Shown: positions 27,109 to 35,173 of the stretch, piece after piece | Layout: each line of letters begins with the position of its first letter | Position numbering within the stretch: the first letter of the stretch is position 1 | NCBI GenBank assembly: GCA_024280855.1 | Contig: JAJRPG010000098.1 | Location: forward strand, 1 to 51,879 | Length of the DNA: 51,879 nucleotides | Origin: Planctomycetota bacterium | GTDB taxonomy: Bacteria > Planctomycetota > Phycisphaerae > UBA1845 | Direction of reading: 5' to 3' | The notes under the pieces: model-generated | What the model was told of the DNA's origin: nothing | The model's database searches: none | The model's input: only the letters and a program-made list of their open reading frames with translations | Position numbers and translations under genes: made by a program

Positions 27109-28578
27109 CTACAGCAAGGAAAGGATTTGTGACGCTTGCTGGTTGGCAATTCCCAGCAGCTGAATGGTTGATTGAACGAGAACCGTTTCTGAATTTAGTC
27201 GAGCGGTTACTAAAGCAAAGTCCGTATCGCCGATGGCGCTCACGGCATCTCCCAACGCGACATCTGCCGATTGCAATGATCTGATCGCACTGCCTACTTG
27301 GAATTTTTGGAAGCCGCCGATTCGGCCTCTTGTAGAGGCTACTTGTTGAATGGCTTCCTTGACCGAGCTAAATGCGCCTTCAGTGTTCGATCTCAAATCT
27401 GCGGAACCACCGGACCGTAATTCCGACAGACGTACCGTGCCATTACTACCCGCCAGGTTGAACGAAGCCAATGAATCGATACCAATGGTTCGCCTCGTTG
27501 ATGAAGTCGTGCCCAACTGATAGGTTGCACCACCAGATGCTAACACAGTAAACGCGGCTGTAGTCCCCGCCGTATTGCCCTCGCCAAAAGCCTGGGCCAG
27601 TGAGAATTCGAGGCTTAACCCGTTAGCGCTATAGCTAATATCCAGTCCATCAGCGCCGGTGGATTGACCATTGATCGTAATGTTTGCGTCCACGCCAGTA
27701 TTCTTGGTCGTGATCTGCACATCGTTGGCTGTACTTCCGTCCGTCGTAGCTGTGCCGTAGGATGAGTTCACGATGCCACCTGACAGAATGTTGACACTAA
27801 TGAACGAGTCATTGCCAAAGGTGGTCGAATTCAACCCTATATTCGCAGCATTTTGCAACGCGGACACGCCAGTCTGATCCTTGGCGGCATTGATGGCTGT
27901 AACTACTGCGGTCTGTGTTAATCCACTTGTCAGGGTAATCGTTGCCGTACCCAATGAGCCTTTGATAGATACCAGCGTCGTGCCAGAAGTTCGCACGGTA
28001 GAAGCACCACCAAATGTAGCCAAGGTAGCGGTCGCAAGCTGCGCGGAAGCAACTCGAGTGGCGGTGAGTACAGAGTCCGTCGTGGCATTACTACGAGAGA
28101 ATACGCGAAGATTATTGATAGTCGTCGTACTCGTTCCCGCTGTATCAATTGCCAGGGAACCGTCGATCAGCTTTTTGCCGTTGAAGTTAGTCGTATTGAC
28201 GATTCGATCTATGGCATCAAGTGCGTCGTCGATCTGAGATTGGTTCGCAGATATCTCGCTACTACTTAAATTAGCCGAGCTAGTAGACGCACTAACCAGA
28301 GTGGAAATCGAATTAAGTAAGCTGGAAATTTCGGTAAAAGATGCATCTGCTACAGATAGAATCGAATCTGTCCGTTGGTTATTGGTAATCGCACCCTGTA
28401 CAGCCGTTCGCTCTGCATCTAGGTTCGATATGGCAATCAACCCAGCCGGATCGTCCTTGCCGGAATTGATTCTCTTACCCGTAGAGAGTTGCAGCAAGGA
28501 ACTCCTCTGGGCTTCAGTGTTCTGATTCAAAATTCTCAGAAGTTGTAGCGTGTTCGAATTTGTTATTGTCAATGCCAT
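27109..28578 (-). CDS. fliC: Flagellin
   Basis: 489 residues, with an AAGGA site 8 bases before the ATG. The N-terminal D0/D1 region is typical: LRILNQNTEAQRSSLLQLST, GKRINSGKDDPAGL, then 'NNQRTDSILSVADASFTEIS'. The C-terminal D1/D0 helix is conserved ('TDFALVTARLNSETVLVQST', 'ANQQASQILSLL'). The variable D2/D3 middle (about residues 150-400) is Thr/Ser/Gly-rich. There is no signal peptide, as expected for export by the flagellar type III system. Length is in the normal range. No other flagellar gene is in the window. A 6-bp stem (28593-28607) lies directly upstream of the ribosome-binding site. Confidence 0.95.
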   Translation of the reverse strand: MALTITNSNTLQLLRILNQNTEAQRSSLLQLSTGKRINSGKDDPAGLIAISNLDAERTAVQGAITNNQRTDSILSVADASFTEISSLLNSISTLVSASTSSANLSSSEISANQSQIDDALDAIDRIVNTTNFNGKKLIDGSLAIDTAGTSTTTINNLRVFSRSNATTDSVLTATRVASAQLATATLATFGGASTVRTSGTTLVSIKGSLGTATITLTSGLTQTAVVTAINAAKDQTGVSALQNAANIGLNSTTFGNDSFISVNILSGGIVNSSYGTATTDGSTANDVQITTKNTGVDANITINGQSTGADGLDISYSANGLSLEFSLAQAFGEGNTAGTTAAFTVLASGGATYQLGTTSSTRRTIGIDSLASFNLAGSNGTVRLSELRSGGSADLRSNTEGAFSSVKEAIQQVASTRGRIGGFQKFQVGSAIRSLQSADVALGDAVSAIGDTDFALVTARLNSETVLVQSTIQLLGIANQQASQILSLL

Positions 28579-29667
28579 CGTCGTTATCCTTGGCCACTAC
28601 AAGTGGCTGACTGACTACGCTCCGTGCATAGCCTTTTGGACTCAACTTAACCGTAAAATATAAATGCGTGATTCGTCGAAAATATAATTAAATTTTTCAC
28701 TGGACCGAGTTCTCGTCATCGTGAAGTGGTATTTTGGTCAAATATATTTTGCTAGCAGATCGTCCACTTTTGACAGGCTGGATTTAAGTGCCATGTGAAC
28801 GTCCGTAATGATGCAAAAGAACGAGAATCGTCGAACCAAAATAATACGCAGCCAGCCGACAGGCTGGCTAAAACACAGTGTTCATGCCTCATGAATTTTC
28901 CTTCACTTGTGTTTTAATATTGGGACATTCGTACCACGATGATGACCATTAAAGTCCCATAACTATTAACGCCCGATAAGTATTTCAAACATCTTCCTTA
29001 AACGTCTAATTCTCGCAATCTCCTTGATATAGCCTCCCAGACCTAGTCTGCCGTGTTCCGCTCCAGCATATTTGAGTTGGGCCGGTAATTCCGCTTTACC
29101 TGAGTGTGTTTACATGCCTATGATTGATACGGACGTTGGAACGACACATTCGGCCATAGCTGCAGCGGGTCGAGAAACCGTGCCAACGTATGCGTAACCC
29201 GCTCTGAGGCTGGCAGAATTTTGGGGTGCCATGCCAAGTTCAGCGGTGTTTCGGTTTCGCGTCGATCAATATAGGACGCTCAAAATGGCTAATAATAGCC
29301 ATAAAGATCGGTTTTTTGACGGTGAAGTCTTGTTTGTTGCTCGCGAAAGAGGTACTATAAGTGCCTTGATTTGCTGCGGGGGTCGAATTTTTACATATGG
29401 TCGGCTCCGTTCAAGAGGGGACGTGTTGCGTCAAGGGGTGACTCGTCTCGCGCAGGGGTATTTCGTTGTCGTGTGCCATAGTCATTGCACTGTGCATATC
29501 GGCGCAGTTCGGATTTTGTCACCTCCTCTGATGTTTCAGAGGAGGCCTGTTTCATTCGTTGGGGGGTCCAATGTCTGACGCCAAACATATATACATATTG
29601 CTGGCGTACTACGGACATGGGAACAGCCATCCAGACGTATAGGTCATTTAAGAGGATTGCATTTACG
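28579..29667. other. Long region without a supported gene, between flagellin and large Cys-rich protein
   Basis: About 1.1 kb. A frame of 115 codons at 29231-29578 has no recognisable domain or signal. Visible structure: a 6-bp stem (28593-28607) next to the flagellin ribosome-binding site, a perfect AGCCAGCC / GGCTGGCT stem (28850-28869) and a perfect 10-bp stem (29522-29545). Divergent promoters for the flagellin and the Cys-rich protein must lie here. I found no clear sigma-28 or sigma-54 motif. Confidence 0.45.
29522..29545 (+). promoter_or_regulatory. Perfect 10-bp hairpin in the leader of the large exported protein
   Basis: CCTCCTCTGA, loop TGTT, TCAGAGGAGG. The 3' arm contains a Shine-Dalgarno-like GGAGG, which the stem would mask. 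There is no T-run after it, so it is not a standard terminator. It lies about 120 bases before the ATG at 29668, upstream of a 23-codon frame at 29571-29642. A leader control function is possible but unproven. Confidence 0.4.
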
Positions 29668-32600
29668 ATGGAAAGTGCTCAAAACACAAAGCATCGGACG
29701 GCTTGGATGCTGGTATTATGTTCGGCGATTATCGCGACATCGGCATGGGCGGACAATAAGGTTACGTTGGACAAAAGCAATTTGCTGCCAAGAGACATAG
29801 AGCAAATTGACATGTTTGAGCAGTCCCTCGCGGACTACCTCAAGGAGAATCCCAACGCGCCAAAGTTGCCTCAGATCGGAGAGGTACCAGACAACGTCAG
29901 AGTGCAGCGACACTTGGTTGTCATCGATGGTGAGCAAACCACCATATCAACCAAAGGATTAACAGCTGAGGCTGCGTTAAATTCGCAGATTAGCACGTCC
30001 GATGGCGAAAAAGCGGTGTACAGCAACACGCTTTATGATCTGGGCAACCTTTTCGGACTTACATTTATTCGACCAGGCACCGGCGTGCTTATGGCCGACG
30101 ACATCGGTACAGACCTGGTCGATGCCTGCACGCTGCGTCGTGTGCGCTTCGCGGTCAACGGTGGCGTGCCAGGCGGTGGTGGCGTATTCACCGTGCTCTT
30201 TAATATATACGACGGCTGCCCTGGTGATGGGGGCATCGCGGTCCCAGGTACCTTCAAGTTCCTGTCGGGTTTCGACAACAACAAAGCTATCATCCACGTC
30301 GTAGACGTGGTATTTCCAGACAGGACTTGCGGCGGTAATGCATTCAATGGCGCAGCCTGTACTGTGGCAACAGAGGCCGATGATTGTGCGGCTGGCGTAA
30401 CTTGCGATGATGTTCCTGACATCCAAATTCCCCCAGACTTCCATTTGTCCTTGCAATTCAACAAGCCGGAACCAGGTTGGCTGGGTGGAAATGCTGCCGA
30501 GCGCGGTTTCACGCTCGACACCTATTTCGTAGGTGGATTTGGCTGTAATTTATCGCTAGGTGGAGCCCCTTTCTTCCCACATGCTAGTTTCTTCGCTGAA
30601 ATATCTTCGGATATCTTATGCGAGACAGAGTATTTGGCTTACCAGGCTGTAGACAGCATTGCCCCAGCCGTGACGATTCCTTTGGGTGATCGATGGGCGA
30701 AGGACTTGACTCTTGCGCTTGGAGATCAGGCCTGCGAAATCAGTAGTTTGGAAGTCGGATTCCGGGCCAGTGGCACTTTGCCATATACGGTGGACATAGA
30801 TATTCGCCAACTGGCTGAGGAGCAAGGTCGTGCTGGCACGGTCATGCAGTTTACTGGTGAAGGAAATAACAAGCTGGAAATCGCGCGATTCCGATTCGCA
30901 CCGGGCATATTTCTTCCCGACCCAGCGTGGGTCACATTCAGCCCGAGTAGAGATGGCGTAGGTATTGTACAGGTTGGCGAAACACAGGCTGGCTTTAGCG
31001 AAGGTTCGTTTCGTGAAATCGTTGCCAATCAACCTCCAAACCCTCCCGGTTTTACATGGTCGTCACTGCGATGTATCGCCAATGGCGCAAAAACGGTAGC
31101 TTGCCCACAGCTCTTAGATTCTATCTTTTACGTTCGTGTTAAGTGTCGCGGTACAGCGCCAGTTGGGGCATGTTGCCCAGAACAGAAAGTACCAACCACA
31201 TGCGTCGGCGGACTGTTGCCAGGTATCACCTGCGAAACAGATGGCGACTGCATGGGCGGACAATGCCTGATTGTTGATACACCCTGCGTTACCGGGAATA
31301 ACGATTGCCCACTAGGTTCTATATGTGTTAACACCTGCACAGGTGGCATCCATGACGGCCTGACGTGTTTTAATGATGACGATTGCGTGAGTGATAGCGA
31401 ACCCACTAACACCGGTACATGCAATGGAGCCTCCATTTGTGATCGGGCAGCATGTTTCGATAATGTGCCCGTGCTCGGCTGCCTTAACGGGCGATGGCAA
31501 GCATCTAACGGTATTTTTAACGGAACCCCGGGGACAGGTGGTAATCAATGCATTGACAACCCATTCATTCCTGGCTGCGGTGAACACGCCTGTTGCCTAC
31601 CGGACAACTCGTCTCGTAACACGCGTTTCGAGCAATGTCTTCGTATCAAAGACCCTAACTCGATACCGACGGAATGTGGCCAATGCTTAATGGATGGCCA
31701 ACAATGCTTCACGGACATCGATTGCGTCTTGCCCGGTGACGTCTGCACCCCTAACGACTCGCTATGCTTAGCCGGCCAGGAGTGCCAACCTAATGGTATT
31801 TGCTCACCAAGAACCGCAATTTGGAATGCGGGGCAATTCCGCGGCGAAAATAACTTTACCTGTCCGATCTATGACTGTAATTTCGGAAGGCACGACTGCC
31901 TGGAAGAAGAGCCGTTTATCGACTGTCGCGTGGACGACCCTAATAATCCAGGTACGCTAATTGAAGACGATGACTTATGCCCTCCCGGTATACCATGCGG
32001 CAACCTCGACAACTTTGGTAACTGCGTATTCGGCGGCTGTGATAACGCACTGTGCTGCGACACAGTTTGTAGTCGAGATATTTTTTGTTGCGATGCGCTT
32101 TGGGATGATACCTGCGTTACATTTGCGGAAGAAGACTGCCCATTTATTCCGCCTGGAAATGATGATTGCTTATGCAAAACGTGCAGCGGCGTACCTTTCC
32201 GTTGCGACGTAGATGCCGATTGCGGGTTAAATCAAGATGGAACACAACGAACTTGTGAAATCAACAACGACATTTGTGGTTCACAAAATTTAGCCTTCAC
32301 CGAAGCATTAACCCAAGCTGCTTGCCTCCCAACGTCCCCAAGCTGTAGAGCTTTTGGAGAGTCCTCTAATGAGGCAGCGACAGTACCCCCAACTGACCCG
32401 ATTTTTTGTTGCAACAAAAATGGCCCGGTCGAGGCATTTGGTTCAGTCTGGTATCGGTTCATTATGCCAGATGTGGGCGGGGCAACTTCGGCACGTTTTC
32501 AAACGTGTAATACGAGTACGTCAGAAGGAGCCGTGGATTCGATTATTCAAATCTATGAAGCCGCAGATGACACCGACCGTGAGACGGCGTGCGCCTCACT

Positions 32601-34128
32601 GGTTACACTTGGCTGCAACGACGACGCCGGCGGAACCTGTGGCCGACTGTCTGATACCTGTGTAGAAGGCTTGATAGTTGGTAAAGAATATTTCATTACC
32701 GTAGCCTCTTCAGTCGATAATGCCACCGGTAAATATTTTCTTGAAGTTGAAGTTCCTTGTTCGCTACCGAATGCACCGCCTGCGAACAATGACTGCGTGA
32801 TCGCGGAGCAATTCGTTCCGCCATCGGTTTTGTACGATTTGAATAACGCGACGATTAGTTGCCCAACGGTTGACCAATGTCCTTCTTTCCTTTCGGACGT
32901 TTGGTTCGACTACGTTCCAGAATGCACGGGTATACTCACCGTTGACACTTGTGGCGGAGGCGAAACTAACCTAACCACGGCTGTGGCGGTTTATGAAGTT
33001 ACCACGGGCGACATTTGTCCGCCTGATCCGATCCTGGACTTTTTGGACTGCAGCGAAACCCCCTGCGCTACGGTTTCGGTGCCTGTGATTGGTGACCAGG
33101 TTAACACGCTATATCGCATTCGTGTTGGTACTACTGCACCAGATGATCCATTCAATACCACCGATCTGATTGGTACGCTAAGTCTTACTTGCGTGCAGCA
33201 GGACTGCCAACCGAATGGCGTCCCGGATGCGACAGACATAGCCGACTGCCCTGTGGGCGACCCGGTTTGTGCCGATTGCGACCTCAATCTGATCCCGGAC
33301 ATCTGCGACATTAACAACTGTCCAGCGGGTGATGTAAACTGCGCAGACTGCAACTTTAATGACGTACCAGATGCCTGCGACATTGCTAATGGCTTGGCGG
33401 ATAATAATGGTGACGGCATTCCAGATATATGTACCCCATGTACATCGCCGCCAGTTCCACAAACGTGGACATCAATTGGCCAACATGGTCCAGGATGTAT
33501 ATTCGATCCTACTTGTGGTGGCGCGGAATATGGTCAGGATATGCCTGCTGCCAGTGACTATTCAGAATCTCGTTCTACGGGCCTTAACAAGATCGTCATT
33601 AAATATGACGTGGACGTTAATGTCAGCCTCGCCACCGTATCTGTTACAGGGTGCGCGGTGGATGGCAGTAATCAAAACCTCGCGGGTATCACGATGTCAG
33701 TTGTAGCTAGTGCGAATCTAAAAGAAGCAGTGCTGCTATTTAGCCCATCGCTTCCGGGTAACAACCCTCAAGCGGGTGATACGCCGGTCAAGTACGAGAT
33801 CACCGTTTCGGGCGTCACTTGCGATAATAATGGAGGCCCGGGCGCTGGTGTTATTGTTGATGAAACCCGAACCGCGTGGGGCATCTTCGGCGATGCCAAT
33901 GCTTCACCGATTACGGTTAACAACGGCGACCTTGGTTTTGTACGACAAGCTCGTGACATTATCCTAATGCGTGCTGCCGGTTTGCAGGTTGTGGATCCGA
34001 ATAGCGCCACTGGCGTATTCGAGATTCGGGCTGATATTAACAACGACAATACGGTTAGTAACACCGACCTCGGCTTGGTACGTCTCGCTCGTGACTCGGT
34101 GCAACAGCCAACAGGCATGTGCCCGTAA
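29668..34128 (+). CDS. Large secreted Cys-rich protein with dockerin-like tail
   Basis: 1486 residues from the ATG at 29668, with AGAGGA about 12 bases upstream and a signal peptide (hydrophobic run ending in 'ATSAWA-DNK'). The frame is open from 29485. After a non-Cys N-terminal region come two beta-sandwich-like segments (about 90-480). A long Cys-rich region follows (about 490-870) with motifs such as 'CNFGRHDCLEEEPF' and 'CCDALWDDTCVTFAEEDC'. Then come two domains starting like 'GNDDCLCKTCSG' and 'NNDCVIAEQFVPP' that resemble planctomycete pre-peptidase-like beta domains. Next are repeats 'DCDLNLIPDICDI' and 'DCNFNDVPDACDIANG'. The C-terminus holds two calcium-loop motifs (FGDANASPITVNNGDLG and ADINNDNTVSNTDLG), a type I dockerin-like pair. 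No catalytic motif is visible. A surface matrix or shell component is plausible. Confidence 0.8.
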   Translation: MESAQNTKHRTAWMLVLCSAIIATSAWADNKVTLDKSNLLPRDIEQIDMFEQSLADYLKENPNAPKLPQIGEVPDNVRVQRHLVVIDGEQTTISTKGLTAEAALNSQISTSDGEKAVYSNTLYDLGNLFGLTFIRPGTGVLMADDIGTDLVDACTLRRVRFAVNGGVPGGGGVFTVLFNIYDGCPGDGGIAVPGTFKFLSGFDNNKAIIHVVDVVFPDRTCGGNAFNGAACTVATEADDCAAGVTCDDVPDIQIPPDFHLSLQFNKPEPGWLGGNAAERGFTLDTYFVGGFGCNLSLGGAPFFPHASFFAEISSDILCETEYLAYQAVDSIAPAVTIPLGDRWAKDLTLALGDQACEISSLEVGFRASGTLPYTVDIDIRQLAEEQGRAGTVMQFTGEGNNKLEIARFRFAPGIFLPDPAWVTFSPSRDGVGIVQVGETQAGFSEGSFREIVANQPPNPPGFTWSSLRCIANGAKTVACPQLLDSIFYVRVKCRGTAPVGACCPEQKVPTTCVGGLLPGITCETDGDCMGGQCLIVDTPCVTGNNDCPLGSICVNTCTGGIHDGLTCFNDDDCVSDSEPTNTGTCNGASICDRAACFDNVPVLGCLNGRWQASNGIFNGTPGTGGNQCIDNPFIPGCGEHACCLPDNSSRNTRFEQCLRIKDPNSIPTECGQCLMDGQQCFTDIDCVLPGDVCTPNDSLCLAGQECQPNGICSPRTAIWNAGQFRGENNFTCPIYDCNFGRHDCLEEEPFIDCRVDDPNNPGTLIEDDDLCPPGIPCGNLDNFGNCVFGGCDNALCCDTVCSRDIFCCDALWDDTCVTFAEEDCPFIPPGNDDCLCKTCSGVPFRCDVDADCGLNQDGTQRTCEINNDICGSQNLAFTEALTQAACLPTSPSCRAFGESSNEAATVPPTDPIFCCNKNGPVEAFGSVWYRFIMPDVGGATSARFQTCNTSTSEGAVDSIIQIYEAADDTDRETACASLVTLGCNDDAGGTCGRLSDTCVEGLIVGKEYFITVASSVDNATGKYFLEVEVPCSLPNAPPANNDCVIAEQFVPPSVLYDLNNATISCPTVDQCPSFLSDVWFDYVPECTGILTVDTCGGGETNLTTAVAVYEVTTGDICPPDPILDFLDCSETPCATVSVPVIGDQVNTLYRIRVGTTAPDDPFNTTDLIGTLSLTCVQQDCQPNGVPDATDIADCPVGDPVCADCDLNLIPDICDINNCPAGDVNCADCNFNDVPDACDIANGLADNNGDGIPDICTPCTSPPVPQTWTSIGQHGPGCIFDPTCGGAEYGQDMPAASDYSESRSTGLNKIVIKYDVDVNVSLATVSVTGCAVDGSNQNLAGITMSVVASANLKEAVLLFSPSLPGNNPQAGDTPVKYEITVSGVTCDNNGGPGAGVIVDETRTAWGIFGDANASPITVNNGDLGFVRQARDIILMRAAGLQVVDPNSATGVFEIRADINNDNTVSNTDLGLVRLARDSVQQPTGMCP

Positions 34129-34162
34129 GTCGAGCGTTACGGTAACGTAAATTAGTTCAAGG

Positions 34163-34192
34163 AAAGCGGCTGATTCGTCAGCCGCTTTTTTT
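34163..34192 (+). terminator. Rho-independent terminator of the large exported protein
   Basis: AAAGCGGCTGA, loop TTCG, TCAGCCGCTTT: a perfect 11-bp stem (34163-34188) whose 3' arm runs into seven T's ending at 34192. It lies 35 bases past the stop codon at 34128. Confidence 0.95.
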
Positions 34193-34256
34193 GCGCGCGG
34201 AGATAAAAATAACGATCCAAGAATGGCAAGCTTGACTAGGTATTGGCTACGAAAGA

Positions 34257-34284
34257 CTGGATACCCGCCTTCGCGGGTACGACG
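34257..34284 (+). repeat. Dispersed palindromic repeat, family A, copy 4
   Basis: CTGGATACCCGCCTTCGCGG then GTACGACG. Same family as 4276-4303 and the pair at 16285-16360. It again sits between convergent genes, past the terminator of the exported protein gene and past the 3' end of the nuo operon. Confidence 0.8.
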
Positions 34285-34375
34285 CTGGATGGGATCACGA
34301 AGTGGCTATCTGACTGGAGTAGTTACATTCGACGGGAAATGATATTCATGAGTCCGCAGATGCCTGATACCTGAT

Positions 34376-34402
34376 GAGCCGCGTGGCTTCAGCCCGCGCG
34401 GG
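34376..34402 (-). repeat. Dispersed palindromic repeat, family B, copy 1
   Basis: GAGCCGCGTGGCTTCAGCCC then GCGCGG, the reverse orientation of the element at 40715-40744 and 46718-46746. The core is a GCCGCG...CGCGGC-like imperfect palindrome around TTCA. It lies in the same convergent gap as family A copy 4. Confidence 0.75.
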
Positions 34403-34459
34403 GTCGCAACCGCCAACTGAAAACTGCAGCGAGATAGTAGCAACCGCTCAAAGCATATG

Positions 34460-35146
34460 TCAGCCTGGAAGGGTTTGGCACTTAGTAATTAGCTCGCGCG
34501 GTGCGCCAATGCCTACTACCGCAACGTGGCCCGTATAGTCTTCTACGCTCGGCAGGTCGAAAGCTTTCTTACGGGCCACAAACGTGATCGTAATGTCGGC
34601 TTGGACGGTGGCGTCAGATGCCTTACCCGTGTCGCAGTCTAATCCCGACGGTAAGTCGATAGCTACGGTCGCACGTTTTTCGATGTGGTTGATTTGACGA
34701 ATCAGCGTGTCAGCCGGGCTTCGCACGTCGCCGGTAAATCCAGTACCCAAAAGACAATCGACGATGACATCCTGAGCGTGGTTAGACGCTGCGAGTTTTT
34801 CGCTAATGACATCAGCTGTTGCAGGGGTGATCGTAAGATTCATTTTCTCTATGATAGATAAATTCGTTCGCGTGTCGGGCGTGAGTCGAGATAAGTCACC
34901 TACGATGAAAACCGTAACCTGCCATTGGAAGTTGTGTAAATGTCGGGCGATGACGCAGCCATCACCGCCGTTGTTGCCCGTCCCGCAAATGATGATGGCT
35001 CGTGGCTGATCTAAAGATCCGTAGCGTGCATGAATAATCTCAGCGGCACCTCGACCGGCATTTTCCATGAGGATCAAACTGCTCATGCCGTACCGTGAGA
35101 CTGCTTCCTCGTCTACGCGGCGAAGCTGCTCTCTGGTTAGAGACAT
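34460..35146 (-). CDS. nnrE: NAD(P)H-hydrate epimerase
   Basis: 228 residues (start 35146, MSLTREQLRRVDE; ATG at 35152 is equally possible). It interconverts the R and S forms of damaged NAD(P)H hydrate so that a dehydratase can repair them. The YjeF N-terminal fold is clear: 'SSLILMENAGRGAAE', the phosphate-binding 'IICGTGNNGGDGCVIARHL', 'VIVDCLLGTGFTGDVR' and 'VAIDLPSGLDCDTG'. The kinase-like dehydratase domain fused to it in many bacteria is absent, so that activity must be encoded elsewhere. It starts about 27 bases after nuoN and is probably the last gene of the nuo operon, where NADH repair fits the context. Confidence 0.93.
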   Translation of the reverse strand: MSLTREQLRRVDEEAVSRYGMSSLILMENAGRGAAEIIHARYGSLDQPRAIIICGTGNNGGDGCVIARHLHNFQWQVTVFIVGDLSRLTPDTRTNLSIIEKMNLTITPATADVISEKLAASNHAQDVIVDCLLGTGFTGDVRSPADTLIRQINHIEKRATVAIDLPSGLDCDTGKASDATVQADITITFVARKKAFDLPSVEDYTGHVAVVGIGAPRELITKCQTLPG

Positions 35147-35173
35147 TGGCATAACAAATTGTCCCCGCGAAAG

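Noticed and set aside
28579-28900. Sigma-28 or sigma-54 promoter for the flagellin
   Set aside because: No match to TAAA-N15-GCCGATAA or TGGCAC-N5-TTGC with correct spacing was found. A TGGCAC near 28790 lacks the downstream GC element.
29231-29578. 115-codon plus-strand open frame before the large Cys-rich protein
   Set aside because: No signal peptide, domain or ribosome-binding site; composition is unlike neighbouring genes.
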